Part shown: positions 1 through 6,169 of the stretch, one piece after another
Layout of the letters: each line of letters starts with the position of its first letter
How positions within the stretch are numbered: the stretch's first letter is position 1
From: Klebsiella pneumoniae
GTDB taxonomy: Bacteria > Pseudomonadota > Gammaproteobacteria > Pseudomonadales > Azotimanducaceae
Assembly (NCBI GenBank): GCA_945878745.1
Contig: CAMDVY010000187.1
Span: 1 to 6,241 of the forward strand
Reading direction: 5' to 3'
Length of the DNA stretch: 6,241 nt
The notes under the pieces: model-generated
What the model was told of the DNA's origin: nothing
Seen by the model: only the letters and a program-made list of their open reading frames with translations
The model's database searches: none
Position numbers and translations under genes: made by a program

Positions 1-1108
1 GACTGGAGAACCAGCCAGCCTGGTAGAGCCCCTCACCGGCAGCGAGGATGTCGGCTGATGGATCACCGAAAGCGATGATCGACAGCATGGGATCGCCATG
101 CACCACCAGCCCATGTTGTCCGCAGAATTCGACGATGCGTTCGCGCACCGAATCGATGCGGCGTGCGCGATCGACATAACCTTGCCGGCCGAGGTAGTGC
201 AATACCGCCCAGGCCGCTGCGATCGCACCGCCCGGCCGTGTACCTGCAAAGGTTGGAGTCGACATGCGGCCGCACTGCCAGTCCGCGAAGTCAAAGATCT
301 GCGCGGCGTGCAGTGACTTGTCGCGATACAGCACGGTGCTCGCGCCCTTGGCCGCATAACCGTACTTGTGCAGATCGAGCGACATGGACGACACACCGGG
401 CAAGCTGAAGTCCCAGGCGGGCAGCGCTGGCAGCTGCCGCTCTTCACGTACCTGCGCCATAAAGGGCGACAGGTAACCACCCACACAGGCATCCACGTGC
501 AGCCAGATTCCGCGTTCTGTGGCGAGCTGGCTCAGCGCCTCGATCGGATCGATGACCCCATAGGGAAAACAAGGCGCTGATCCCACCAGCATGATCGTTC
601 TTGCGTCGACGGCATCCGTCATGGCTTGTGGATCGGCGCGATAACCATCCATCAACGGCACACGCACGATCTCCAATCCCATCAGGTGTGCACCTTTGTT
701 GAAAGCCGGATGCGCGGAGTACGGCACCACCACCTTGGGCGTGCCAAGTACGGTTCGATGCTGCTGGCTCCAGTCACGACAGGCCTTCATGGCCAGCAGG
801 ATGCTCTCCGTGCCACCGGATGACATGCTGCCGGCTGCATCAGCAGGTGCGTTCTGCAGGGACAAGGCGATATCGACAACCTCCTGCTCCATCCGTTTGA
901 GACTGGGAAAGGCAGCCGGCCCGAGACCGTTTTCAGCAATGAAGAGTCCATAGGCGTCGTGCGCCACCTGCATGACGTCTTCACCAGAATTGAAGACATA
1001 AACCGCAGCCCGACCCTCACGCCATTTGACGTCGCGAGATCCCGCCGCATGCAGGCTGGACTCAAGTTCTGACCACGCTGTTCCCTCTACCGGCAGTGCC
1101 TTGCGCAT
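1..1108 (-). CDS. PLP-dependent decarboxylase, sphingosine-1-phosphate lyase-like (C-terminus cut by window edge)
   Basis: The frame is open from ATG at 1108-1106 to the window edge, giving 369 residues. It is a fold-type I PLP enzyme of the group II decarboxylase superfamily. Visible motifs, in order: SSGGTESILLA (about 96-106, phosphate-binding region), SAHPAFNKGAH (131-141), GSAPCFPYGVIDPIE (176-190), HVDACVGGY (204-212, with D206 expected to contact the PLP ring nitrogen) and SLDLHKYGYAAKGAS (243-257, with K248 the expected Schiff-base lysine). The GSAPxFPxGxxDPI and HKYGYAxKG patterns are those of sphingosine-1-phosphate lyase rather than glutamate or aromatic amino acid decarboxylases. 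By family, it would cleave a phosphorylated long-chain base or a related amino-alcohol phosphate to an aldehyde and phosphoethanolamine; the true substrate is not shown. Unlike the eukaryotic enzyme, no N-terminal membrane helix is seen, so it is probably cytosolic. The start is supported by GGGGGAG six bases upstream. The gene is divergent from selA, so a functional link is not implied. Confidence 0.88.
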   Translation of the reverse strand, partial: MRKALPVEGTAWSELESSLHAAGSRDVKWREGRAAVYVFNSGEDVMQVAHDAYGLFIAENGLGPAAFPSLKRMEQEVVDIALSLQNAPADAAGSMSSGGTESILLAMKACRDWSQQHRTVLGTPKVVVPYSAHPAFNKGAHLMGLEIVRVPLMDGYRADPQAMTDAVDARTIMLVGSAPCFPYGVIDPIEALSQLATERGIWLHVDACVGGYLSPFMAQVREERQLPALPAWDFSLPGVSSMSLDLHKYGYAAKGASTVLYRDKSLHAAQIFDFADWQCGRMSTPTFAGTRPGGAIAAAWAVLHYLGRQGYVDRARRIDSVRERIVEFCGQHGLVVHGDPMLSIIAFGDPSADILAAGEGLYQAGWFSS

Positions 1109-1173
1109 TCGAGCTCCCCCAAAATGAAACAGAACCAGTGACAACACCGAAATTCGCGACGAGTCTGGCACGC

Positions 1174-1179
1174 TACAAT
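1174..1179 (+). promoter_or_regulatory. Candidate sigma-70 -10 box for the sel operon
   Basis: TACAAT matches the sigma-70 -10 consensus at five of six positions and sits 29 bases before the selA ATG, in the 100-base divergent intergenic region. The hexamer 17 bases upstream (1151-1156, AATTCG) is a poor -35, so the promoter may be weak or activator-dependent. A TGGCAC at 1167-1172 recalls the -24 element of sigma-54 promoters, but no GC dinucleotide follows at the required distance. This is inference from sequence only. Confidence 0.45.
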
Positions 1180-1208
1180 GTGGGCGTCGACCAACCTGGG
1201 ACCATTCA

Positions 1209-2597
1209 ATGACGGGCTTGCATGACGGCCTGACAACACCGGCCTTGAGCAAACGCGATCTGCCTTCCATCGAGCGCTTGCTGGCAGACCCGCAGATCAC
1301 GCCGCTGTGCCAGCAGTTCGGACTTGCGTTCATCAAGTCGAAGTTGCGTGATCTGCAGCAGCATGTGCGCATGGGCGCAGACGTGCCTGCCTGGTCGGTC
1401 ACGGCGTCCGGATATGCACAACACCTTGCTGCATCCTTGAGCGGGTTCGGCTACCGCCCGGTGTTCAATCTCACCGGCACGATCATCCACACAAATCTTG
1501 GCCGCGCCTTGCTCAGCCCGGAATTGTGGCGAGCCATCGAGCCGCTGGTGACGCGACCGATGAATCTGGAATATGACCTCGAGACCGGCGGACGCGGTAA
1601 ACGTGAAACCGCAGTTGCCGAACGACTTGCCCGCCTGTGCAAGGCGGAAGCGGCGACCGTGGTCAACAATGGCGCCGCCGCACTGCTGCTGGTCCTCAAC
1701 ACCTTTGCGCTGGGCAAAGCCGTGCCGGTGAGTCGCGGCGAACTGATCGAAATCGGCGGCAGCTTCCGACTGCCCGAGATCATGGCCCGTTCCGGCGCCA
1801 CACTGCTCGAAGTCGGCACTACAAACCGCACACGCATCAGCGACTTCGCGCAGGTTGCAGACCAGTCGGCAATGCTGCTGAAGGTACATCCCTCCAACTA
1901 TCACATCGAGGGGTTCACGGAAGTTGTCGACAACGCTGCCATGGCAGAGGTTGCCCGTGGCAGCGGGATTCCGTTCTGCGTGGATTTGGGTAGCGGCGCA
2001 CTGATCGACCTGGAGCGATTCGGACTGCCACACGAGCCAACCGCCGCCGAGGTACTCGCGGACGGCGCGGATCTGGTGACGTTCAGCGGTGACAAGCTGC
2101 TGGGCAGTGTCCAGTCAGGTCTGATCGTCGGCCAGCGACATCTCATCGACGCCCTCAACCGCAATCCACTCAAACGCGCACTGCGCGTCGACAAGATAAC
2201 CCTGGCCGTCCTCGAAGCCACACTGAAGCTCTACGAAAATCCTGATCAGCTGGCGGACACACTGCCGCTGCTGCGAACGCTGACAACTCCGCTCACGCGC
2301 CTGAACGAGCGCGCGCAAGCGGTGTGCAATGTACTCACGGAACAATTGCCCGGCGCCAGCATCAACATTGAGCCCGCCAACGCGCAGATCGGCAGCGGCG
2401 CCCTGCCCGACCAGAAGCTGCCGAGCCTCTGCGTCACCGTGCGCGGCGTTCCGCTGGAAGATCTGGCATCCCGACTGCGCCAACTGACGATGCCGGTGGT
2501 AGGCCGTATCCAGCAAGACACCCTGTGGCTCGACATGCGTGGCGCGGATCCGCTGAGCGAGTTGATCGCCAATTTGCGCACGTTGAGTGCACCATGA
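1209..2597 (+). CDS. selA: L-seryl-tRNA(Sec) selenium transferase (selenocysteine synthase)
   Basis: This 462-residue protein is near the length of E. coli SelA (about 463) and matches the family throughout. SelA is a PLP enzyme that converts Ser-tRNA(Sec) to Sec-tRNA(Sec) with selenophosphate, acting in the cytoplasm as a large ring-shaped oligomer in bacteria. Visible: an N-terminal helical domain (about 1-80) that in the family helps recognise tRNA-Sec; FNLTGTIIHTNLGRA (86-100); EYDLETGGRGKR (121-132); VNNGAAALLLVLN (152-164); EVGTTNRT (201-208); the HPSNY segment (227-231); CVDLGSGAL (257-265); and SGDKLLGSVQSGLIVG (293-308), whose K296 is the PLP-binding lysine. The start at 1209 has GGGA about eight bases upstream and gives the usual N-terminal length. 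The stop TGA lies inside the selB start (ATGA), indicating translational coupling. No in-frame UGA or frameshift is seen. Identification is firm. Confidence 0.97.
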   Translation: MTGLHDGLTTPALSKRDLPSIERLLADPQITPLCQQFGLAFIKSKLRDLQQHVRMGADVPAWSVTASGYAQHLAASLSGFGYRPVFNLTGTIIHTNLGRALLSPELWRAIEPLVTRPMNLEYDLETGGRGKRETAVAERLARLCKAEAATVVNNGAAALLLVLNTFALGKAVPVSRGELIEIGGSFRLPEIMARSGATLLEVGTTNRTRISDFAQVADQSAMLLKVHPSNYHIEGFTEVVDNAAMAEVARGSGIPFCVDLGSGALIDLERFGLPHEPTAAEVLADGADLVTFSGDKLLGSVQSGLIVGQRHLIDALNRNPLKRALRVDKITLAVLEATLKLYENPDQLADTLPLLRTLTTPLTRLNERAQAVCNVLTEQLPGASINIEPANAQIGSGALPDQKLPSLCVTVRGVPLEDLASRLRQLTMPVVGRIQQDTLWLDMRGADPLSELIANLRTLSAP

Positions 2598-4483
2598 TCA
2601 TTACACTGGCCGGTCACGTTGATCATGGCAAGACGAGCCTCGTTCGCGCGCTGACCGGTGTGGACACGGACAGCATGGCGGAAGAAAAGGCCCGCGGCCT
2701 GACGATCGACATCGGCTTTGCCTATGTTCCAGAAGCAAAACTCGGCTTCGTGGACGTGCCGGGCCATCATCGTTTCATCCACAACATGGTGGCGGGTGTC
2801 GCTGCACACCAGTATGCGTTGCTGGTAGTGGCTGCCGATGACGGCCCCATGCCACAAACCCGTGAACACCTGCAGATACTCTCGCTGCTCGGGCTGTCGT
2901 CCGGCGCAATCGCGTTGACGAAGATCGACATGGTGGAGCCCGATCGGGTGGATGAGGTACGCATGGCGCTACAGGAACTGGTCGCCGGTTCCTTTCTCCA
3001 GGATGCGCCAGTCATGCCCTGCTCCAGCCTGCGTGGTGACGGCATGGCCGAACTGCGTGCCCATCTGGAAACCGTTGCCAGCACCTTCGCAAAAGCCCAG
3101 GAGAAGGAGCCCCACTACTTCAGGCTCCCCATCGATCGGGCATTCAACATTCGTGGCAGCGGCACGGTAGTCACCGGAACCACCCATTCCGGGAGTGTTT
3201 CACCAGACCAGACACTGACTGTTTTTCCAGGTGGTCAATCCGTTCGGGTGCGATCGATTCGGGCGGATAACAAGGCATCTAACAAGGCCGGCATCGGCGC
3301 TCGCACTGCCCTCAACTTGACGGGCGTCGAAGTGGGCGACGTCCCGCGAGGCACATGGATCACCAGCGATATCACCGCCGCTTCGGCCCATCTCACCATC
3401 GATCTGACCCTGCTCGCGGACTATCCACGCAAGCTCAAGACGTGGACGCCTGTGCATGTCTATCACGCGACAACCCATACCACCGCACGCCTCGGCCTGC
3501 TCACCGAAACAACACTCGAACCGGGCGCGTCCACTCGCGCGGACCTCATCTGCGATCATCCGCTACTCGCCTGCGCCGGTGATCGACTGCTGATCCGCGA
3601 CCAGGGACTGGATCGCACCTTGGGCGGCGGCTCGGTCATCGACAACGAAGAAGCCCCTGCACGACGGCGTCAGGCCCGACGCATGAGCCGACTCAACGCC
3701 TTGGCCGCAACCGATTCGGTGACGGCGTTTTCTGCGCTGCTGGCAGAGGGACCGGTTCACTGGAAGAAGTTCGCTGCACTGTGGGGCATGCCAGCTTCCG
3801 CACCGCGAATCGCCACCAAGGCAACTACCGTGGTACTCGGTGAGGAGATCTTTCTCGCATCAACCTGGAAATCCTGGCAGGACACGGTACTCGCAACCAT
3901 CAATTCCGCACTCGAAACTGACAGCACCCGCACCGGTGTACGCGAAAACGAGCTGCCTGCCAGCGTGCCCAAACAGTACCGGCCCGAGCTACTGAGACAA
4001 CTCGTCAGTGCAAAACGACTCACGCAAACCGGCGGCGCGTATCATCCACCGCGACATGCTGCGGTCCTGAGCCCGGCTCAGCAAGGACTGCTGCAACGCA
4101 TCACGCCATTGCTCGCAGTCACCCAACCACCCTCCGTGGGCGATCTCGGCAAGACCCTCGGTCGCGCCCAACCACAGATGACCCGCGAACTTGAAGGCTT
4201 GGCCAAACTGGGCGCAATCGTTCGAGTGAGTGACAACCGCTACTTCCTACCGTCTGCGGTGGACACCTTGGCAGCCGTGGTAGCGGATCTTTCTGCCAAA
4301 GGCCCTTTCGATGCCCGGGCATTCCGGGACGCCTCGGGCATCGGACGCAACGCGGCCATCGAACTGCTCGAGTATTTCGATCACCTCGGCTATACCCGGC
4401 GACAAGGCGATCAACGCAAGGTGTTTGGGGAGTGGAAAAAGCGGAGTGGAAAAAGCGGACCTGACAGCAGACCCGAAAACTGA
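2594..4483 (+). CDS. selB: Selenocysteine-specific elongation factor SelB
   Basis: This GTPase delivers Sec-tRNA(Sec) to the ribosome at UGA codons and binds the SECIS mRNA hairpin with its C-terminal domain. I place the start at the ATG at 2594, which overlaps the selA stop by four bases and puts the P-loop seven residues from the N-terminus as in known SelB; an in-frame ATG at 2525 would add 23 residues encoded inside selA. Length is then 629 residues (E. coli about 614). GTPase motifs: GHVDHGKT (7-14), RGLTIDIGF (34-42, G2 threonine 37), DVPGH (54-58), TKID (109-112, the SelB-type variant of NKxD) and SSL (144-146). EF-Tu-like beta-barrel domains follow (about 175-375, including FNIRGSGTVVTGT), then winged-helix repeats to the end. 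The last carries LLEYFDHLGYTRRQGD, very like the SECIS-binding winged helix of E. coli SelB. The final residues after KVFGEWKKR derive from a 14-bp duplication. The selB Shine-Dalgarno is weak, consistent with coupling to selA. Confidence 0.97.
   Translation: MIITLAGHVDHGKTSLVRALTGVDTDSMAEEKARGLTIDIGFAYVPEAKLGFVDVPGHHRFIHNMVAGVAAHQYALLVVAADDGPMPQTREHLQILSLLGLSSGAIALTKIDMVEPDRVDEVRMALQELVAGSFLQDAPVMPCSSLRGDGMAELRAHLETVASTFAKAQEKEPHYFRLPIDRAFNIRGSGTVVTGTTHSGSVSPDQTLTVFPGGQSVRVRSIRADNKASNKAGIGARTALNLTGVEVGDVPRGTWITSDITAASAHLTIDLTLLADYPRKLKTWTPVHVYHATTHTTARLGLLTETTLEPGASTRADLICDHPLLACAGDRLLIRDQGLDRTLGGGSVIDNEEAPARRRQARRMSRLNALAATDSVTAFSALLAEGPVHWKKFAALWGMPASAPRIATKATTVVLGEEIFLASTWKSWQDTVLATINSALETDSTRTGVRENELPASVPKQYRPELLRQLVSAKRLTQTGGAYHPPRHAAVLSPAQQGLLQRITPLLAVTQPPSVGDLGKTLGRAQPQMTRELEGLAKLGAIVRVSDNRYFLPSAVDTLAAVVADLSAKGPFDARAFRDASGIGRNAAIELLEYFDHLGYTRRQGDQRKVFGEWKKRSGKSGPDSRPEN
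4430..4457 (+). repeat. Perfect 14-bp tandem duplication at the selB 3' end
   Basis: GAGTGGAAAAAGCG occurs twice in direct succession (4430-4443 and 4444-4457). It lies in frame at SelB codon 613. Because 14 is not a multiple of three, the second copy shifts the frame. Removing one copy would end the protein as EWKKRT followed by TGA (618 residues). With two copies it reads EWKKRSGKSG and on to the TGA at 4481-4483 (629 residues). It looks like a recent slippage duplication. Confidence 0.95.
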
Positions 4484-4496
4484 CATCCTCTGCCAT

Positions 4497-4589
4497 GGAA
4501 GAGCATCGTCTCCGGTGGGGCGCGCGGCCTTCAAAGCCGTCGAGGTGCGTCAACGTGCCTGGTGGGTTCGACTCCTACCTCTTCCGCCA
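4497..4589 (+). tRNA. selC: tRNA-Sec, anticodon UCA
   Basis: This 93-base gene, including the encoded CCA (4587-4589) and discriminator G (4586), folds as a bacterial tRNA-Sec. Acceptor: GGAAGAG 4497-4503 with CTCTTCC 4579-4585. D arm: a six-pair stem, CGTCTC 4507-4512 with GGGGCG 4517-4522, and the four-base loop CGGT, a tRNA-Sec hallmark. Anticodon arm: 4524-4528 with 4536-4540, loop CTTCAAA, anticodon TCA at 4531-4533. Long variable arm: seven pairs, 4543-4549 with 4554-4560. T arm: 4562-4566 with 4574-4578, loop TTCGACT. The core TCGTCTCCGGTG is shared with E. coli selC. The gene begins 13 bases after the selB stop, so it is probably transcribed with selAB and processed by RNase P. Oddity: C4504, which should form the eighth acceptor pair, has no partner, so acceptor plus T stems total 12 pairs instead of 13. 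Confidence 0.96.
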
Positions 4590-4761
4590 GGACCGTGAGA
4601 TAACCCATTGATTTAGCTAATAATAGTTTTATTTCTTATCCACTCGTCCCCCAATCAGTCCCCCCAATTGGTAAACGCGTCATTCGAGTGTTTTGATCGC
4701 GGCGGGTAAGAAAAGCTAGGGAACGCATCATCGAACTACAGGCTGAACCACCTCCTCGTCA
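4590..4761. other. Intergenic region after selC, AT-rich, possible old integration junction
   Basis: No gene is supported here. The stretch begins directly at the tRNA 3' end, a classic target of tyrosine recombinases, and includes an AT-rich patch (about 4608-4640) unlike the GC-rich sel genes. It holds the paired GTCCCCC repeats and the palindrome CCAATTGG (4664-4671). No convincing stem-plus-T-run terminator for the sel operon was found. No second copy of the tRNA 3' sequence occurs elsewhere in the window, so an att site remains a hypothesis. Confidence 0.35.
4646..4669. repeat. Two GTCCCCC(C)AAT direct repeats
   Basis: GTCCCCCAAT (4646-4655) is followed after two bases by GTCCCCCCAAT (4658-4668), so starts are 12 bases apart. 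On the minus strand these read ATTGGGGGGAC and ATTGGGGGAC. Short spaced direct repeats beside a tRNA 3' end are compatible with arm-type recombinase binding sites, but the sequence alone cannot establish that. Confidence 0.6.
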
Positions 4762-5136
4762 CTAAACTACTCGCACAACTCGATCCACAACCGCAAACAC
4801 TCCTTGCGGCGTCAAACACCCCTGCACGTGTCGACCGCGCTCAACGTCTACCCATCGAACGTTCCAGCCGTCCGAGTCACCTTGTCCAATCCGGTCGATC
4901 AACAGCTTGACCGGCTTGCCTCGAACTTCGGCTTCCGGGCGGTCGAGAAAACCGAGCCAGGGCAGATACCTGTACTCGCCGTTGCGGCGGAGCACGCCGA
5001 CCGTCTGGCCCTTGGTGTCGTGACACAACTGTATGTTTCGGGCATTGAGTTTGCGGCAAAAGATCAGGGTCACTGGATCGACAGATACTGTATGTCTGTA
5101 CAGTCTACGGAAAGTTTGCTTCCTCTCGAAAGCCAT
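4762..5136 (-). CDS. Hypothetical protein, family not recognised
   Basis: From the ATG at 5136-5134 the protein has 124 residues, beginning MAFERKQTFRRLYRH and ending in a valine-rich tail at TAG 4764-4762. I do not recognise the family. The middle, RYLPWLGFLDRPEAEVRGKP and then LLIDRIGQGDSDGWNVRWVD, looks like a real soluble alpha/beta domain: balanced composition, alternating hydrophobics, and third-position G/C preference over the last 80 or so codons. The first 20 or so codons are poorer in G/C at the third position. The frame is open further upstream to an ATG at 5265, but that extension runs into the next gene and its translation looks random, so I chose 5136. The Shine-Dalgarno is weak. 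An antisense frame is also open across the region but has shadow-like composition. No signal peptide or membrane helix is evident. This could also be the surviving part of a longer, decayed gene. Confidence 0.5.
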   Translation of the reverse strand: MAFERKQTFRRLYRHTVSVDPVTLIFCRKLNARNIQLCHDTKGQTVGVLRRNGEYRYLPWLGFLDRPEAEVRGKPVKLLIDRIGQGDSDGWNVRWVDVERGRHVQGCLTPQGVFAVVDRVVRVV

Positions 5137-5164
5137 ACATACGGCTCGCTGCGATCTGAGTATT

Positions 5165-5218
5165 TTAATTCGGCGTCCCGAACAGTCGTCCAACTTCCGC
5201 CCGGAAAGCAGTGGGAAG
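5165..5218 (-). pseudogene. Detached C-terminal reading frame of the upstream membrane protein
   Basis: Directly after the TAA stop (5221-5219) of the adjacent gene, the same frame continues as LPTAFRAEVGRLFGTPN to a second TAA at 5167-5165. The pattern (aromatic, hydrophobic and charged residues in helical spacing) is what I would expect of the C-terminal tail of this protein type, in which a WW or YW motif is followed by a phenylalanine and Arg/Glu-containing helix. The first stop therefore looks like a nonsense mutation. The family resemblance is from memory and needs an alignment. Confidence 0.4.
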
Positions 5219-5635
5219 TTACTTCCCGCTGGTTGCCCACCAGATCTGGCCAAGTGGCGAGCCAAGCAGCTTCAGGACAGATTTCTCCATTGCGGCATTC
5301 CATGCTTCGCCCGGCTCCGTGGTGCCACTTCTCTCCCGCATCCACGATTGGTAATTCGCCCACATCATCTGGTCGACCGCGCTCATGGCGCGCATCAGAT
5401 CCGGTGCGGACATGGCACCGGGGTTACTGATTCCCTCGCTCATGATCCTTGCAAGGTCCGGGCTGGTCATGATCGCATTCCGTAACGAAGAGAATTGGCC
5501 CATTGCAGAGTTTGATTCCGCACGCCGGAGAAACAGCGTGTTCTCTCGCATCTGCAAGGCAAGGTAAGCCACTGTAACGATGACGCCCAGTCCACTGACC
5601 AGATCACCGACCGCCCCGATTGCTTCCCAGTTCAT
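5219..5635 (-). CDS. Small N-terminally membrane-anchored protein of unknown function, apparently truncated
   Basis: The 138-residue protein begins MNWEAIGAVGDLVSGLGVIV; residues about 5-27 form one transmembrane helix, ending LALQMREN. The rest is cytosolic-type, mostly helical and methionine-rich, with MSAVDQMMWANYQSW (84-98) and a final IWWATSGK. Proteins with this MNWEAIG...V.LALQ.REN opening are frequent, often in several copies, in environmental gammaproteobacteria, and have no known function. The start at 5635 is chosen for its strong Shine-Dalgarno, AGGAGG, seven bases upstream; the longer open frame to 5719 would add 28 residues that do not resemble the family opening. The TAA stop at 5221-5219 appears premature because the same frame continues with a family-like tail for 17 codons. 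The gene lies upstream of the hypothetical gene on the same strand; they may form one transcript. Confidence 0.82.
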   Translation of the reverse strand: MNWEAIGAVGDLVSGLGVIVTVAYLALQMRENTLFLRRAESNSAMGQFSSLRNAIMTSPDLARIMSEGISNPGAMSAPDLMRAMSAVDQMMWANYQSWMRERSGTTEPGEAWNAAMEKSVLKLLGSPLGQIWWATSGK

Positions 5636-5640
5636 ATCGT

Positions 5641-5648
5641 CCCCTCCT
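5641..5648 (-). promoter_or_regulatory. Strong Shine-Dalgarno fixing the start at 5635
   Basis: Read on the minus strand this is AGGAGGGG, a near-perfect anti-16S match, ending just before ACGAT and the ATG at 5635-5633. It decides between that start and a possible upstream ATG at 5719. Confidence 0.85.
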
Positions 5649-5701
5649 GTGTGAATGGGGACAGGGTAGAACCTCATCGGCTCAGGAGGAAGACACTGCA
5701 A

Positions 5702-5713
5702 TGTTGCGCAACA
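5702..5713. promoter_or_regulatory. Perfect 12-bp palindrome, possible operator
   Basis: TGTTGCGCAACA is a perfect inverted repeat without spacer, 67 bases upstream of the start of the minus-strand membrane protein, where an operator could lie. No promoter boxes could be assigned with confidence, and the binding factor, if any, is unknown. Confidence 0.3.
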
Positions 5714-5719
5714 CCGCAT

Positions 5720-6169
5720 CTGAGGTGGTTCCAGTTTGTGTCGAATAGATCGGCGGAATAGCCGTCATGACTTCAGTCGACATCGATACCAACACTCACT
5801 TCTTTCTGACTGATAGACGTCTCCTGATTACTGACGTGACCGAAAAACCACTTGAGTTATCCACCAACATCGGCTTCCCTCAAGTCGCGGAGGGCGCGTC
5901 TATATCCTTTCTCCTCGGGGCACCGTTGAGGTGGGTGTCCCCAAGGAGTTGATTCCACACGCATCGTTGGAGAGAGGGCGAACCCGAATTCGGTCCGGGA
6001 GTTCAACGTGGCTTAGGACGACCGCTTCCGGATCAATACTGTGGTGGATGAAGGCTCGACTGCTGCGACCAGGCTGATCCAGAACAGGATTCCGGAGGCG
6101 GTGCAATGAACCAAACTTCTGACAGTCGTATCGGGAACCTGGACAAAGAACAATAATCAGGAATCGTTC
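5720..6169. other. About 450 bases without a confident gene; probable decayed coding sequence
   Basis: Several short frames are open but none persuades. On the plus strand, an ORF at 5767-5952 (61 codons, starting MTSVDIDTNTHFFLT) has only a weak Shine-Dalgarno and no recognisable family. At about 5949-6109 a plus-strand frame reads STRIVGERANPNSVREFNVA, then TAG, then DDRFRINTVVDEGSTAATRL and on to TGA at 6107-6109. It looks like protein sequence broken by a stop. A different plus frame gives VYILSPRGTVEVGVPKELI at about 5898-5954. The mixture of plausible pieces in different frames suggests a frameshifted remnant, but I cannot name the ancestor. A minus-strand frame at 5900-6106 is treated as a shadow. 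Confidence 0.4.

Noticed and set aside
1167..1180. Sigma-54 promoter starting at TGGCAC
   Set aside because: The -12 element (TTGC) is missing at the required distance; the sequence there is AATG.
1206..2033. Long minus-strand open frame opposite selA (275 codons)
   Set aside because: Antisense shadow of a firmly identified gene; its composition (rich in Gln, His, Arg, Cys) is typical of a reverse-frame artefact.
2525..2593. Upstream extension of selB by 23 residues from an ATG at 2525
   Set aside because: It lies inside selA and would displace the P-loop from its usual place close to the N-terminus; the ATGA-overlap start at 2594 fits the family.
4119..4553. Minus-strand open frame over the selB end and selC
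   Set aside because: It covers the tRNA gene and the selB 3' end in antisense and is rich in Arg, Cys and Pro, as expected of a shadow.
4590..4761. Rho-independent terminator after selC
   Set aside because: No GC-rich stem followed by a T run was found; the TTTTATTT near 4627 has no convincing hairpin before it.
5219..5221. Possible selenocysteine codon in the small membrane protein, given the nearby sel genes
   Set aside because: The interrupting stop is TAA, not TGA, so it cannot be read as selenocysteine by this system.
4804..5430. Plus-strand open frame of 208 codons
   Set aside because: It spans two minus-strand genes and the gap between them, and its translation shows no recognisable domain; the minus frames have better starts and composition.
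5684..5748. Plus-strand 15-codon leader-like ORF (MLRNTASEVVPVCVE) with AGGAGGA upstream
   Set aside because: The spacing is long, no regulated gene follows in a fitting arrangement, and the ORF overlaps the upstream region of the minus-strand gene.
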